Below are positions 1-9,004 of a DNA stretch of 64,000 nucleotides, in pieces. The notes below the pieces were generated by a model. The model searched no databases. It was not told the DNA's origin and was given only the letters and a program-made list of their open reading frames with translations. This DNA is from Corynebacterium sp. (GTDB lineage Bacteria > Actinomycetota > Actinomycetes > Mycobacteriales > Mycobacteriaceae). The position numbers and the translations under genes were made by a program. The first letter of the stretch is position 1, and the number at the start of each line of letters is the position of its first letter. The stretch lies in contig JAUMUD010000004.1 in assembly GCA_030530875.1 (NCBI GenBank), positions 38,628 to 102,627 on the forward strand. Reading direction: 5' to 3'.

Positions 1-1284
1 GAGCGCTCCGAGTACCTTTCCCGTCTGCTGCAGAGCCGCGGCATTAAGCACACTGTTTTGAATGCTAAGCATAATGAGCAGGAAGCCGAGATTGTTGCCC
101 AGGCGGGTCTGCCAAGTGCTGTGACCGTGTCCACCAATATGGCCGGTCGTGGTACCGACATCGTGCTCGGTGGTAACCCAGATATTCTCGCCGATATTGC
201 TCTGCGTGAGCGCGGCCTGAACCCAGTGGATACCCCAGAAGAGTATGAGGCTGCGTGGGATGAGGCCATTGAGAAGGCCAAGGCTCGTTCCAAGGAGCTC
301 GCTGAGCAGGTTCGTGAGGCCGGTGGCCTCTACGTTCTCGGTACTGAGCGCCATGAGTCCCGCCGTATCGATAACCAGCTGCGTGGTCGTGCCGGCCGTC
401 AGGGTGACCCAGGTAAGACCCGCTTCTACCTCTCCATGCGCGATGAGCTCATCGTCCGTTTCGTTGGCGCCACCATGGAAAATATGATGAACCGCCTTAA
501 CGTTCCTGATGATGTGCCAATTGATTCCCGCATGGTCACTAATGCCATTAAGGGTGCTCAGGCCCAGGTTGAGAACCAGAACTTCGAAATGCGTAAGAAT
601 GTGCTTAAGTATGACGAGGTTATGAATGCTCAGCGTAAGGTCGTCTATGCCGAGCGCCGCGAAATCCTTGAGGGCATGGATGTTTCCGACCAGGTCAAGG
701 ACATGATCCGCGATACCATCGAGGCCTATGTCCACGGCGCCACCGCCGAGGGTTATGTTGAGGACTGGGATCTGGGCAAGCTCTGGACCGCCATTGGTTC
801 TTTGTTCACCCCACGCTTTAGCTACCAGGAGCTTATCGACGGCTCCGAGTACGGTGCTGCAGGTGAGTTGCGCCCTAATAACCTCATCGATGCGCTCTGT
901 GATGATGCACTCAAGCAGTACCAGGAGCTTGAGGATGCCGTTGCCTCCATCGGTGGCGATGAGCAGATGCGCAATATTGAGCGCCAGGTCATCATGAGCG
1001 TTGTTGACCAGAAGTGGCGTGAGCACCTTTATGAGATGGACTACCTCAAGGAAGGTATTGGCCTTCGTGCCATGGCCCAGCGTGATCCTCTGGTGGAATA
1101 CCAGAAGGAAGGTGGCGATATGTTCAACGCCATGAAGGACGCTGTGAAGGAAGAGTCTGTCCGCCAGCTCTTTATGCTGCGCAACCAGTTTGTGCAGGCA
1201 GCTGAGCCAGCCTCCGTCCAGGTCGAAACCGCTCCTGAGCCAGACCCAAGCCAGATGACTGAGTCCGGCCCGCAGGAGCCGTAG
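1..1284 (+). CDS. secA: SecA preprotein translocase ATPase, C-terminal half (5' end outside window)
   Basis: The reading frame is open from the first base, so 427 residues of a protein of roughly 840 are visible. SecA is the cytosolic ATPase that drives unfolded preproteins through SecYEG. The visible part holds the second nucleotide-binding domain, with the motif [14 protein letters not shown], then [21 protein letters not shown], which carries the arginine-finger motif. Helical wing and scaffold sequence follows, including [20 protein letters not shown]. The tail is Glu/Pro-rich and has no Cys-rich zinc-binding end, as in other actinobacterial SecA1 proteins. A hairpin terminator follows the stop. 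The assignment to SecA1 rather than accessory SecA2 rests on length and lack of truncation and is likely. Confidence 0.97.
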   Translation, partial: ERSEYLSRLLQSRGIKHTVLNAKHNEQEAEIVAQAGLPSAVTVSTNMAGRGTDIVLGGNPDILADIALRERGLNPVDTPEEYEAAWDEAIEKAKARSKELAEQVREAGGLYVLGTERHESRRIDNQLRGRAGRQGDPGKTRFYLSMRDELIVRFVGATMENMMNRLNVPDDVPIDSRMVTNAIKGAQAQVENQNFEMRKNVLKYDEVMNAQRKVVYAERREILEGMDVSDQVKDMIRDTIEAYVHGATAEGYVEDWDLGKLWTAIGSLFTPRFSYQELIDGSEYGAAGELRPNNLIDALCDDALKQYQELEDAVASIGGDEQMRNIERQVIMSVVDQKWREHLYEMDYLKEGIGLRAMAQRDPLVEYQKEGGDMFNAMKDAVKEESVRQLFMLRNQFVQAAEPASVQVETAPEPDPSQMTESGPQEP

Positions 1285-1332
1285 GACGATACTGGCGTAT
1301 CGCCCTCCGGGTCTTGTGGCCAGTAGTAGTAA

Positions 1333-1362
1333 GAAAGCCTCCGCTTAGTAGCGGGGGCTTTC
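1333..1362 (+). terminator. Hairpin terminator after secA
   Basis: GAAAGCCTCCGC and GCGGGGGCTTTC form a 12-base stem with one G-T pair around a 6-base loop. It lies 48 bases after the secA stop. The T-run is weak, which is common in high-GC Gram-positives. Confidence 0.7.
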
Positions 1363-1388
1363 GGCTTGTTTAGACAAGAGGAATGAAG

Positions 1389-1946
1389 TTATTCCTTGAA
1401 TAAGTCCTCCTTGGATGAGATTTCTTCTTCGTTCTTGGAACGCTCTAAGCGCATAATGCGGTAGGTGCCTAGGCGCACGAGGGAAATATCGGCGACCTTG
1501 AGTAGATTGGCATGGACCTTCACCGAGAGGGTGAAAATAAAGCTAATGCCATTCTCTAAGGTGAATTCGCCGAAAACCGCATCGGCCATTTGTCGGCCAT
1601 TGCTAAGCTTGAAGCTATAGGGGCGACCAAGCAGGCGGTAAAAGTGGGCTGCTTGGAAGCGCGCTTCCGGCAATAGCATTCGCGCAGAGGGGTGCCTGGT
1701 ACCGCAACACATTTCAAGGGCTACCGTCGCAAAGGCAGTAAATTCCTCGGCGCTTAATGTACCAATCAGCGGATCATAGGTGGGGCAGGGAAGTGGTAGC
1801 GCGTGGCCCGGATGAGTATTGCCGGCATCGAGTGCCATGGGCGCGTATGAGCGGCCCGGCCGGAAGCATCGCGGCGCCTTAATGTGGCTAAAGCCGGGCT
1901 GAGTATACATGTCATGAGACATACCTGGTGGATAGTGACAACGCAC
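1389..1946 (-). CDS. Conserved hypothetical protein, Rv3235-like
   Basis: This 185-residue protein has no transmembrane segment or signal peptide. The C-terminal 110 residues (ALEMCCGTRHPSARMLLPE... to RLGTYRIMRLERS) resemble the actinobacterial Rv3235 family found next to secA; function unknown. The annotated start is GTG at 1946. An ATG at 1922 (MSHDMYTQ) is an equally plausible start because neither has a good ribosome binding site. The stop lies close to the secA terminator, so the two genes converge. The family link is from memory of the sequence pattern and gene neighbourhood and is only moderately sure. Confidence 0.6.
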   Translation of the reverse strand: MRCHYPPGMSHDMYTQPGFSHIKAPRCFRPGRSYAPMALDAGNTHPGHALPLPCPTYDPLIGTLSAEEFTAFATVALEMCCGTRHPSARMLLPEARFQAAHFYRLLGRPYSFKLSNGRQMADAVFGEFTLENGISFIFTLSVKVHANLLKVADISLVRLGTYRIMRLERSKNEEEISSKEDLFKE

Positions 1947-2036
1947 ACAGGAAACGGTAATATAGAGGTAAAAATAAGTTTAGCACGAATGCGATTTTGG
2001 CCAAAGAAAATTAGGAAACCGAAGGAGAATGGCCCC

Positions 2037-2447
2037 GTGAAGGGTTTGATCGTCGATTATTGCGGCGTATTAGATGGTACTGATGAGGAGCAGCGCCGTT
2101 GGCGTGCTTTCTTTACCGCGGCCAAAGCCGAGGGCGTGGAAATTGCCATCTTGTCCAATGATCCCGGCGGTCCTGGTTCGGAGCCAATTCGTGAATGGGA
2201 ATATCGTGGCATTGTCGATGCCGTGTGCCTCTCCGGGGAAATTGGATTTGCCAAGCCCGATAGGCGCGCCTTCGAATACGCCGCCGAGACCGTCCATGCA
2301 CCCCTCAATGAGTGCGTCATGGTCGATGATTCCATAACAAATATTCGTGCAGCAGTAGATAATGGCCTTGTTGGCTGCTACTACCAGCAATTTGACCGAA
2401 CCGTCGTGGAGCTCCAGGGCCTATTTAAGCTCCCCGGCGAATTTTAA
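2037..2447 (+). CDS. HAD-family hydrolase with Cys in motif I
   Basis: This is a 136-residue HAD-superfamily phosphatase-like protein. I chose GTG at 2037 because GAAGGAGAA lies just upstream; the longer reading frame to 1884 has no such signal. Motif I reads IVDYCGVLDG, motif II ILSND, and motif IV CVMVDDS preceded by the Lys of FAKPDRRAF. The first Asp of motif I is kept but the second (the usual acid/base DxD Asp) is Cys, so phosphatase activity is doubtful. There is no cap domain, so it is shorter than most HAD-IA enzymes. It is followed after 8 bases by the next gene and probably cotranscribed with it. Confidence 0.8.
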   Translation: MKGLIVDYCGVLDGTDEEQRRWRAFFTAAKAEGVEIAILSNDPGGPGSEPIREWEYRGIVDAVCLSGEIGFAKPDRRAFEYAAETVHAPLNECVMVDDSITNIRAAVDNGLVGCYYQQFDRTVVELQGLFKLPGEF

Positions 2448-2455
2448 GGAGCCTC

Positions 2456-2968
2456 ATGCGCGTCTATATTCCCGCCACTTTTGATATGCTTCACCAGCTC
2501 TCCGAAGCCCAGGAAATGCCAATCCGCATGGGCTATGGTTTCGCGGTAACCCCAGCTCTTCTTGGTTCTTTCAATGAGGGGGATGCCGAGGAGATTGATT
2601 ATTTCGCCTTCAATGATGCCTCCCTGGCAAGTTTGCGCCTGCTCACCATCGGGCAGGATAGCCATTTCCCACTCCGCCGCGTGGTGATTACTGCTGAGAT
2701 CCCCGATTCGCGCCTGAGCTTCGATCCTGAGTTGACGGAATCCTTGGTGCGTATCGACGGCAACCTCAAATACAGCGACATTATTGCCTTCCACGTGGAT
2801 ACTGCTGAGGGTGAAACCTTCGTGGAAAAGGCTCTACCACTTCTTGACCGCGCTGAGATCGGTGATGAGGATGCGCAGCTGACTGTGGGCGATGCTTTGG
2901 ACCAACTTCTGGCTTGGTTCGACTCCACAGAACTCGGATTGTTGACTTTAGACTCACTAGATGTTTAA
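2456..2968 (+). CDS. DUF6912-like conserved actinobacterial protein
   Basis: The 170-residue soluble protein begins MRVYIPATFDML, the signature start of a small family (DUF6912) conserved in Corynebacterium and Mycobacterium near secA. No catalytic motif is visible and no function is known. The ribosome binding site AAGGAG overlaps the end of the preceding HAD gene, so the two are translated as a pair. No transmembrane segments are seen. Confidence 0.75.
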   Translation: MRVYIPATFDMLHQLSEAQEMPIRMGYGFAVTPALLGSFNEGDAEEIDYFAFNDASLASLRLLTIGQDSHFPLRRVVITAEIPDSRLSFDPELTESLVRIDGNLKYSDIIAFHVDTAEGETFVEKALPLLDRAEIGDEDAQLTVGDALDQLLAWFDSTELGLLTLDSLDV

Positions 2969-3091
2969 TCATCTAAAACAAATATTTTTAGCTGGAGGTT
3001 CACGAAAGTGGGCCTCTATTTGCGTATTTGGGTTTTCTGTAAAGTAACTGTGAATTGAAAAATTTTGGCTGTCTTACTTTGCGCATGAAAC

Positions 3092-3108
3092 TTACCTTTT
3101 GGTAAACT
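3092..3108 (+). promoter_or_regulatory. Palindrome overlapping a -10-like box before the desaturase operon
   Basis: TTACC and GGTAA flank TTTT at 3092-3105. The right arm overlaps TAAACT at 3103-3108, a good -10 hexamer, 42 bases before the first gene of the operon. A repressor bound here would block polymerase. No specific regulator can be named. Confidence 0.35.
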
Positions 3109-3149
3109 ACGGTCTCGTAACCTCAACGACTTCCCTTCAGGAGACTTTT

Positions 3150-4211
3150 ATGCCAATCCGTGATGGCCTTAAGGGCGTACGTGGCTTGCTGCGTCGCTTT
3201 ACTACACCATTGCTTCCGGATGATTACACCCATCTGATCAACCCACTGTGGTCGGCCCGCGAGTTCCGCGGCAAGATCATTTCGGTTGAGCATCCAACCG
3301 AAGACACCGTCAGCCTTGCCATTGAGCCAGGTTGGGGTGTGCCAGTGGAATTCAATGCCGGCCAGTTCATTGGCATTGGCGTGGCTATCGATGGCCGTTT
3401 CACCTGGCGTTCCTACTCGCTGACCTGCGCCCCAACTTTCATTCAGGGTGAGATTTTCACCGTGACCGTGCGCGCAGTTCAGGATGGTACCCTCTCTAAC
3501 CACCTGCTTGCCTATGCCAAGCCAGGTCAGGTTGTGCGTTTGGCTGCTCCTGCTGGTGAATTCCACCTGAGCAACCCACTGCCAGAGAAGATGATTTTCG
3601 CTGCTGCTGGCGTTGGTATCACCCCAATCATCTCCATGCTGCGCACCATTGAGCAGACCGACGCTGCCGCCCTTAAGCGCTGCGTCCTCTTTAACACCAT
3701 TCACATGCAGGAGCACCTGCTCTTCGGTGCTGATATTGCTCGTATGGAGGCCGCTGGTCTTCGCGTCATCAACCGCATCTCCAGCGTTGATGGCCGACTT
3801 TCGAGTACTGACTTCGACAAGTTCGTCGAAAAACCACAGGGCAGTGTGGCATATGTTTGTGGTCCAACCAGCTTCATCGATATGGTGAAGGCCTGGGGCG
3901 AGGCCAATGAGGTTGATGTTCGTTCTGAGACTTTCGTTCTGAATCGCGAGAGTGACGCACAGGGTGGCCACATTTCCTTCGGTGACCGTGCCGAGGCCGA
4001 TTTTGATGGCGCCACCACCTTGCTTGAGGCGGGCGAGGAACTCGGCGTGCACCTTCCATATGGTTGCCGCATGGGTATCTGCCAGACCTGCGTGTGCGAA
4101 CTTGAGGATGGTTATGCCCGTGACCTGCGCACCGGTGAGACTCTGGGTCCTGGTGAGCGTGTTCGTACCTGTGTTTCTGTAGCCGCTGGCGATTGTCGAA
4201 TCAAGGCCTAA
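3150..4211 (+). CDS. Ferredoxin reductase (FAD + 2Fe-2S), partner of acyl desaturase
   Basis: The 353-residue protein has, in order, an N-terminal segment of about 45 residues, an FAD-binding ferredoxin-reductase barrel (FTWRSYSLTCAP is the flavin motif), an NAD(P)-binding domain (FAAAGVGITPIISML, VCGPTSFID) and a plant-type ferredoxin domain. The iron-sulphur ligands are Cys306, Cys311, Cys314 and Cys341. It is the homologue of Rv3230c, the electron donor to the DesA3 desaturase, passing electrons from NADPH to the di-iron enzyme. ATG at 3150 is preceded by CAGGAG; an in-frame start at 3099 lacks a ribosome binding site. The desaturase gene follows after 9 bases, which fixes the functional pairing. 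Confidence 0.93.
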   Translation: MPIRDGLKGVRGLLRRFTTPLLPDDYTHLINPLWSAREFRGKIISVEHPTEDTVSLAIEPGWGVPVEFNAGQFIGIGVAIDGRFTWRSYSLTCAPTFIQGEIFTVTVRAVQDGTLSNHLLAYAKPGQVVRLAAPAGEFHLSNPLPEKMIFAAAGVGITPIISMLRTIEQTDAAALKRCVLFNTIHMQEHLLFGADIARMEAAGLRVINRISSVDGRLSSTDFDKFVEKPQGSVAYVCGPTSFIDMVKAWGEANEVDVRSETFVLNRESDAQGGHISFGDRAEADFDGATTLLEAGEELGVHLPYGCRMGICQTCVCELEDGYARDLRTGETLGPGERVRTCVSVAAGDCRIKA

Positions 4212-4220
4212 GGAGGAAAA

Positions 4221-5492
4221 ATGGCGATTGATAATATTAAGGCCTATGCGCACCTGACCGATGAGGATATTAAGGAAATCGGTCGACGTCTTGATGAAAT
4301 CAAGCACGAGGTTGATAACAGCCTCGGTGAGAAAGATGCACGTTATGTGCGTAATCTGATTAAGTTCCAGCGTGGCCTTGAGGCTGTATCCCGTGCCACC
4401 TTGCTCTTTAGCCACAAGAAGCCTGCCTTCTGGACGGGCACTATTGGTTTGTTCCTGGCTAAGGGCCTGGAAAATATGGAGCTTGGCCACAATATTATTC
4501 ACGGCCAGTGGGACTGGATGAATGACCCTGAGATCCACTCCACCACCTGGGAATGGGATATGACTTGCCCATCCTCCCAGTGGATGCACTCCCACAACTA
4601 CGTCCACCACAAGTACACCAATATTATTGGTAAGGACAATGACGTGGGATACGGTATCCTCCGTGTGACCCGCGACCGTAAGTGGCAGCCTTTTAATGCC
4701 TTCCAGCCTTTGACCAATGTGCTTTTGGCCAGCTTGTTCCAGTGGGCTATTGCCTTCTACGATGTTGAGCTGGGCCGCTATTTTGCTGGCCGCCAGTCCT
4801 GGAAGGAAACTGCTCCTCGCTTCTGGGAGGCCGTGCGCAAGTCCCGCCGCCAGGTGCTCAAGGACTATGTTTTCTGGCCACTGCTTTCTGGCCCGAACTT
4901 CTTCAAGACCATGAAAGCCAATGCCATTGCTAACTGGATGCGTTCTGTCTGGGCATATATGGTCATCTTCTGCGGTCACTTCCCTGATGAGGCTGAGACC
5001 TTCACCAAGGAGCAGCTGGCCAATGAGGATCGCAATGAGTGGTACCTGCGTCAGATCATTGGCTCCGCTAACTTCTATGGCGGCAAGATTATGACCATTC
5101 TCTCCGGTAACCTCAACTACCAGATTGAGCACCACCTCTATCCGGATATGCCATCCAACCGCTACGCTGAGGTCGGTGTCAAGGTCCGCGCTCTGTGCGA
5201 AGAGTATGACATTCCTTATAACGTCGACTCCTTCCCAGCACAGTTCTTGAAGGTGCAGCGCACCCTGCTCAAGCTCACACTGCCTAACCGCTTCCTGGCA
5301 GCTTCCCGCCATAATGCCCCTGAGGTTCGATCCAATAAGGCCTTCACCCCTGAGATTGAATCCCAGCTGCATATTGGTGCCGACGCCCACGGTAAGCGCC
5401 ACGGTCTGCGCCCTGGCCTTAAGCTAGTCAAGGCCATGCGCCCAACCGTGAAGCAGGGCCTACAGCACCTGGTTAATACCATCGGCAAGTAA
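4221..5492 (+). CDS. desA3: Membrane fatty acyl-CoA desaturase (DesA3-like)
   Basis: This 423-residue integral membrane di-iron desaturase probably introduces the delta-9 double bond into stearoyl/palmitoyl-CoA for membrane and mycolate-precursor lipids. The three histidine boxes are visible: H90-NII-H94, HSHNYVHH at 123-130 and QIEHHLYPD near residue 300. Hydrophobic segments lie between boxes one and two and in the middle of the protein. A very strong ribosome binding site (AAGGAGG) sits in the 9-base gap after the reductase gene. The order reductase-desaturase matches Rv3230c-Rv3229c. Exact chain-length preference cannot be read from sequence. Confidence 0.92.
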   Translation: MAIDNIKAYAHLTDEDIKEIGRRLDEIKHEVDNSLGEKDARYVRNLIKFQRGLEAVSRATLLFSHKKPAFWTGTIGLFLAKGLENMELGHNIIHGQWDWMNDPEIHSTTWEWDMTCPSSQWMHSHNYVHHKYTNIIGKDNDVGYGILRVTRDRKWQPFNAFQPLTNVLLASLFQWAIAFYDVELGRYFAGRQSWKETAPRFWEAVRKSRRQVLKDYVFWPLLSGPNFFKTMKANAIANWMRSVWAYMVIFCGHFPDEAETFTKEQLANEDRNEWYLRQIIGSANFYGGKIMTILSGNLNYQIEHHLYPDMPSNRYAEVGVKVRALCEEYDIPYNVDSFPAQFLKVQRTLLKLTLPNRFLAASRHNAPEVRSNKAFTPEIESQLHIGADAHGKRHGLRPGLKLVKAMRPTVKQGLQHLVNTIGK

Positions 5493-5505
5493 AATCCTGC
5501 TTCCA

Positions 5506-5540
5506 CCGCACATAGCAACACCCGCTATGTGCGGTTTTTT
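5506..5540 (+). terminator. Rho-independent terminator after the desaturase operon
   Basis: A perfect 11-base stem (CCGCACATAGC/GCTATGTGCGG) with a 7-base loop is followed directly by six T. Confidence 0.95.
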
Positions 5541-5756
5541 CATGTCTTGTTTAAACAACGTGAGTGCCAGTGCCGTGAGAGCAGGTCGAAGGCGGAGCTT
5601 GCTTAATGCTTGCTGACTTGGTGGTGGGATCCGGGTTCGACGTGGTTGCCTCGTGGTGCTGCGGGCCTTTGGGGGTAGTGCGGAAAGTGGCTGGTTATAG
5701 GCATGTTGAGGTTAAATCTTCAGCGCGAACTGGTGGCTTTGGTTGGTTTTGAGGGT
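5541..5756. other. Gene-free interval
   Basis: About 215 bases between two terminators. I see no reading frame with a ribosome binding site, no tRNA-like fold and no clear repeat; the sequence is G/T-rich on the plus strand. Confidence 0.5.
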
Positions 5757-5790
5757 ACAAAAAATGGGTGGAAGCGGAGTACCACCCATT
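5757..5790 (-). terminator. Terminator of the MMPL-TetR operon
   Basis: AATGGGTGG (5763-5771) and CCACCCATT (5782-5790) form a perfect 9-base stem. Read on the minus strand it ends in TTTTTT, so it terminates the regulator gene that stops at 5843. Confidence 0.85.
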
Positions 5791-5842
5791 ATGAATGCTG
5801 AATTCAAATTTTCTACTAGTTATTATTTCGGCTTAGTTCTTA

Positions 5843-6469
5843 TTAACCTCCTAGTTTGGTGTTGAGGCTGGGCATGTCGCTGGCCCCGCGCTTGAGGGCG
5901 CGGAACAGTAGACGATAGGCGTCCTCCAGGGTTGTATCTGGAGATTCCAGCTGTTCTTTGCCATTTCGCCAACCGAGGGTGACATTGGCAATGGTCGTGG
6001 AGACAATGGCGACCATCGCACTTTCTTCCTCGGTGGGCGAAAACTCAGGGATGGCATCCCTCAAGGTGCGAACAACGAGGTTATTGCACAGGGTGCCAAG
6101 AATAGCCTCAGCTTCAGGAAGCTGGGAGCAAATGGCAACAGCGGACTGATAGGAGCTAATGGGGTCTTCGCGTCCTTCAGGACATTCCAAAACCACATAC
6201 TCGAGGGCTTCCATGACAGTATCCCCTTGCTTGATGCGCTGCACGGCGACATCAAGGTAGCGCTGGAACTGCTCATTGACAAAGTGCACAAGGGCATCTT
6301 CCACAGAGCCAAAGTAATTATGGAAAGTCCGGGTGGAAACTCGCGCACTCTTGGCCACGGCGCTGACTGTGGCAGCAGCCTGGCCCTCATTCAAGATGAG
6401 CCCAGCAGCAGCACGGCCAAGGGCGGTGCGGGTTTCAGCCTTCTTTTGTTCTCGCAAAGACATAGTCAT
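5843..6469 (-). CDS. TetR-family transcriptional regulator
   Basis: The 208-residue protein has an N-terminal TetR helix-turn-helix (residues about 12-58: ATVSAVAKSARVSTRTFHNYFGSVEDALV) and a helical ligand-binding C-terminal domain. It lies 6 bases behind the MMPL gene on the same strand, so the two form an operon and it probably represses it. Two starts are possible, MTMSLREQ and MSLREQ, two codons apart. The ligand is unknown. It is a candidate binder of the triple palindrome ahead of the MMPL gene. Confidence 0.9.
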   Translation of the reverse strand: MTMSLREQKKAETRTALGRAAAGLILNEGQAAATVSAVAKSARVSTRTFHNYFGSVEDALVHFVNEQFQRYLDVAVQRIKQGDTVMEALEYVVLECPEGREDPISSYQSAVAICSQLPEAEAILGTLCNNLVVRTLRDAIPEFSPTEEESAMVAIVSTTIANVTLGWRNGKEQLESPDTTLEDAYRLLFRALKRGASDMPSLNTKLGG

Positions 6470-6475
6470 CAGCTT

Positions 6476-8848
6476 CTATTTTACGCCGAGAGGTTCCAGG
6501 GTCTTAGGATCAGCCATCACATCCTGGCCCAGGGACTTATCCAGGTTGGCACCCTCAATATCAACATGAGGAAGCTTGAGCCAGGATGGAATCTTCCAGG
6601 CACGATCACCCAACAAATACATTGTCGCAGGTACGAGGGTCATGCGTACAATGAGGGCGTCGAAAAGCACAGCAATGCCGAGACCGAATCCGATCATACG
6701 CATGAGCAGCATATCAATACCCATGAAGGCGAAGAAGACGGAAGCCATGATGATAGCGGCGGCAGTAACCACACGAGCGCCGTACTTGACGCCCATTTCG
6801 GTGGCATGGTGGGCCTCATGGCCGTGGGAGAATTCCTCACGCATACGGGATACAAGGAAGACCTCATAGTCCATGGCCAGGCCGAAGACCAGACCAGTGA
6901 GCAGGATAGGAATGTAGCTAATCACGCGCTGTGGATCATTCTGGATATTGGTCCAACCCCACTGGAAAACAGCCACGGTAGCACCAAAAGCGGCACCAAC
7001 GGACAGTGCAAAGCCCAAGGTAGCAATCAGTGGCACCCAAATGGAGCGGAAGACAACCATCAGCATGACAAAGGCCAGGACCAGGATAATTGCGATATAA
7101 GGGAGCAAAGCATCAGCAAGACGCTCACTCATATCGTCATAAATTGGGGTCATGCCGGTCACACCATAGGTTGCACCAGTCTCAGCCTCAAAAACTGGCA
7201 GGTCATCGCGGATATGCTGCAGGGTAGTGGAGGTTTCTGCATCCGTAGCACCGGAGGTTGGGGTAACAAGAATCTCAACATAGGACATATCATCGGTGGT
7301 GGCAATAGCCTGGGCATTTACCACACCCTCGGTGTCATTGAGCATCTCCACTGCCTTATAGACAGTGCCAAAACGGGCATCCTGGGCCACATCATTATTA
7401 TTGATGAGCACAATCATTGGGGCATTACGGCCAGGACCAAAGGCCTCTTCCACAACCTCATAGGAAATACGCGCCGGGCTACCCTTGGCCTCCGAACCAT
7501 CAGTTGGCATAGCAAGCTTCAGGCTAAAGGCAGGGATAGACATAATGGCGAGCAACAATACGGTGGCGACCGTATACATTACTGGGTGCTTGCGCAGGCT
7601 ACGTGCCCAACGGGTACCCATAGTTGGCTTCGAAGATTCAGGGGAAGGAACCTTGACTGGAACCCAGTTGCCGGCAAAGACGCGGGTACCAAGCAGGGAA
7701 TAAAGGGCTGGTAGGAGGGTAAGTGCGACCAAAACAGAGAGGAAAACTGTAAAGGCGGCTGCCATGGCCATAGAAATCAGGAATGGTACGCGGACCACCC
7801 ACAGGGCTACCAGGGCGATAATGACTGTTGCGCCGGCGAAAATCACGGCGGAACCAGCGGTTGCTACGGCAATACCCATGGCGTGGGCGCGCTGTTCCTT
7901 ATTCAGGCCGCGCATGGCCTTAGCGAACTGGCGTGGGCTCATGCCACTAGCGCCAAGCATGGTGATCATTTCGGTGCGGAAACGGCTGGCGATAAAGAGG
8001 GCGTAGTCAATACCCACAGCAAGACCGAGCATAGAGGCCAGAATTGCGGAGTTAGAGGTGAGGCGGTCGCCAACAAAATAGGTGGAAATGGTCAGGCCAA
8101 GAGCACCAAGACCCACACCAACAACGGCGGTGATAAGTGGGGTACCAGCGGCAATGAGGCTACCGAAGGTCAGGACGAGAACCAAAGCACCAACGAGCAG
8201 GCCGATGATTTCAGAAACGCCGGATTCAGGAACTGGGCTAATCAGACCAGCACCTTCATAGGTGATTTGAAGATCGGAATCGACAGATTCATTAATGATG
8301 TTGATAATGGCTTCGCGCTGTTCAGCGGTAATGTCGGTGGACTTTTCGCCATCAAGGTTGATCTCGATGGTACCCACCATGCCATCAGCACTCAGTGGAG
8401 TGACCGCTGCGATGTCGCTAGCAATCTGCTCGGCTGGAATGCCCTGCTGCTGCTTGAGAGCGGTGAGCTGCTGGGCCATGAGAGCGGCACCATTGACTGG
8501 GTCCACAATCTGGTCGCGGTCGCGCAGCTCAGGGGCATCCTTGAGCTTGTCGACGAGATTCTTCATCTCGGTCATGTGCTCAGGATCGGAAAGTGGCTTG
8601 CCGTCCAGGGACTTAAGAACCAGGGTGGATTTTGGCAGGTTAATCAGGTCACCAGTGCCAAAAAGTTCCTGCATCTTTTCCTGGGTGGTGACGGAGTCAA
8701 TGCCAGGAATAGTGAAGTGGTTGCCGATTGGGCGGGAAAGCTGGGCGGCACCTATGCCGAAGAGTGCCAGGATAATCGCCCAGACGGCGATAAAGCGCCA
8801 CGCATGCCTATAGCCGGCGCGGCCAAGTTTGTAGAGATAGTTTGCCAT
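6476..8848 (-). CDS. MMPL/RND-family transporter
   Basis: The 790-residue membrane protein has the MMPL layout: one N-terminal transmembrane helix (about 17-36), a large extracytoplasmic domain, five further helices, a central cytoplasmic stretch, another single helix (about 420-440), a second extracytoplasmic domain and five more helices. Family hallmarks are LGLAVGIDYALFIASRFR and FGLAMDYEVFLVSRMREE, which carry the proton-relay Asp-Tyr pairs. Such proteins export lipids or drugs using proton motive force; mycobacterial and corynebacterial members move mycolate precursors. This copy pairs with a TetR gene and looks closer to YdfJ-type efflux members than to the essential trehalose monomycolate exporter, so the substrate is open. 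Confidence 0.92.
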   Translation of the reverse strand: MANYLYKLGRAGYRHAWRFIAVWAIILALFGIGAAQLSRPIGNHFTIPGIDSVTTQEKMQELFGTGDLINLPKSTLVLKSLDGKPLSDPEHMTEMKNLVDKLKDAPELRDRDQIVDPVNGAALMAQQLTALKQQQGIPAEQIASDIAAVTPLSADGMVGTIEINLDGEKSTDITAEQREAIINIINESVDSDLQITYEGAGLISPVPESGVSEIIGLLVGALVLVLTFGSLIAAGTPLITAVVGVGLGALGLTISTYFVGDRLTSNSAILASMLGLAVGIDYALFIASRFRTEMITMLGASGMSPRQFAKAMRGLNKEQRAHAMGIAVATAGSAVIFAGATVIIALVALWVVRVPFLISMAMAAAFTVFLSVLVALTLLPALYSLLGTRVFAGNWVPVKVPSPESSKPTMGTRWARSLRKHPVMYTVATVLLLAIMSIPAFSLKLAMPTDGSEAKGSPARISYEVVEEAFGPGRNAPMIVLINNNDVAQDARFGTVYKAVEMLNDTEGVVNAQAIATTDDMSYVEILVTPTSGATDAETSTTLQHIRDDLPVFEAETGATYGVTGMTPIYDDMSERLADALLPYIAIILVLAFVMLMVVFRSIWVPLIATLGFALSVGAAFGATVAVFQWGWTNIQNDPQRVISYIPILLTGLVFGLAMDYEVFLVSRMREEFSHGHEAHHATEMGVKYGARVVTAAAIIMASVFFAFMGIDMLLMRMIGFGLGIAVLFDALIVRMTLVPATMYLLGDRAWKIPSWLKLPHVDIEGANLDKSLGQDVMADPKTLEPLGVK

Positions 8849-8925
8849 GTGACTTCCTTGGATACTTAAGAGTTTTCTTCGTCAACGAGCAGTCCGTTAA
8901 CGCAACGGAAGTCAGTATATAAAAC

Positions 8926-8980
8926 TTGCACGGCGAGTGCAAATTTACATGGAGCATGTAAAGTTACATAGCGAGGGTAA
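8926..8980 (-). promoter_or_regulatory. Three 17-base palindromic operators at exact 19-base spacing
   Basis: TTGCACGGCGAGTGCAA (8926-8942), TTACATGGAGCATGTAA (8945-8961) and the imperfect TTACATAGCGAGGGTAA (8964-8980) start 19 bases apart. They lie 78-132 bases upstream of the MMPL start codon and share TT.CA. half sites. The pattern suggests cooperative binding of three repressor dimers, most simply the TetR encoded at the end of the same operon. Confidence 0.7.
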
Positions 8981-9004
8981 GTTTAGTTTCGGCAGGTCAG
9001 GGGC

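Noticed and set aside
3123-5402. 759-codon antisense frame over the reductase/desaturase operon
   Set aside because: Both plus-strand proteins have intact cofactor motifs and ribosome binding sites; the antisense product has no family features.
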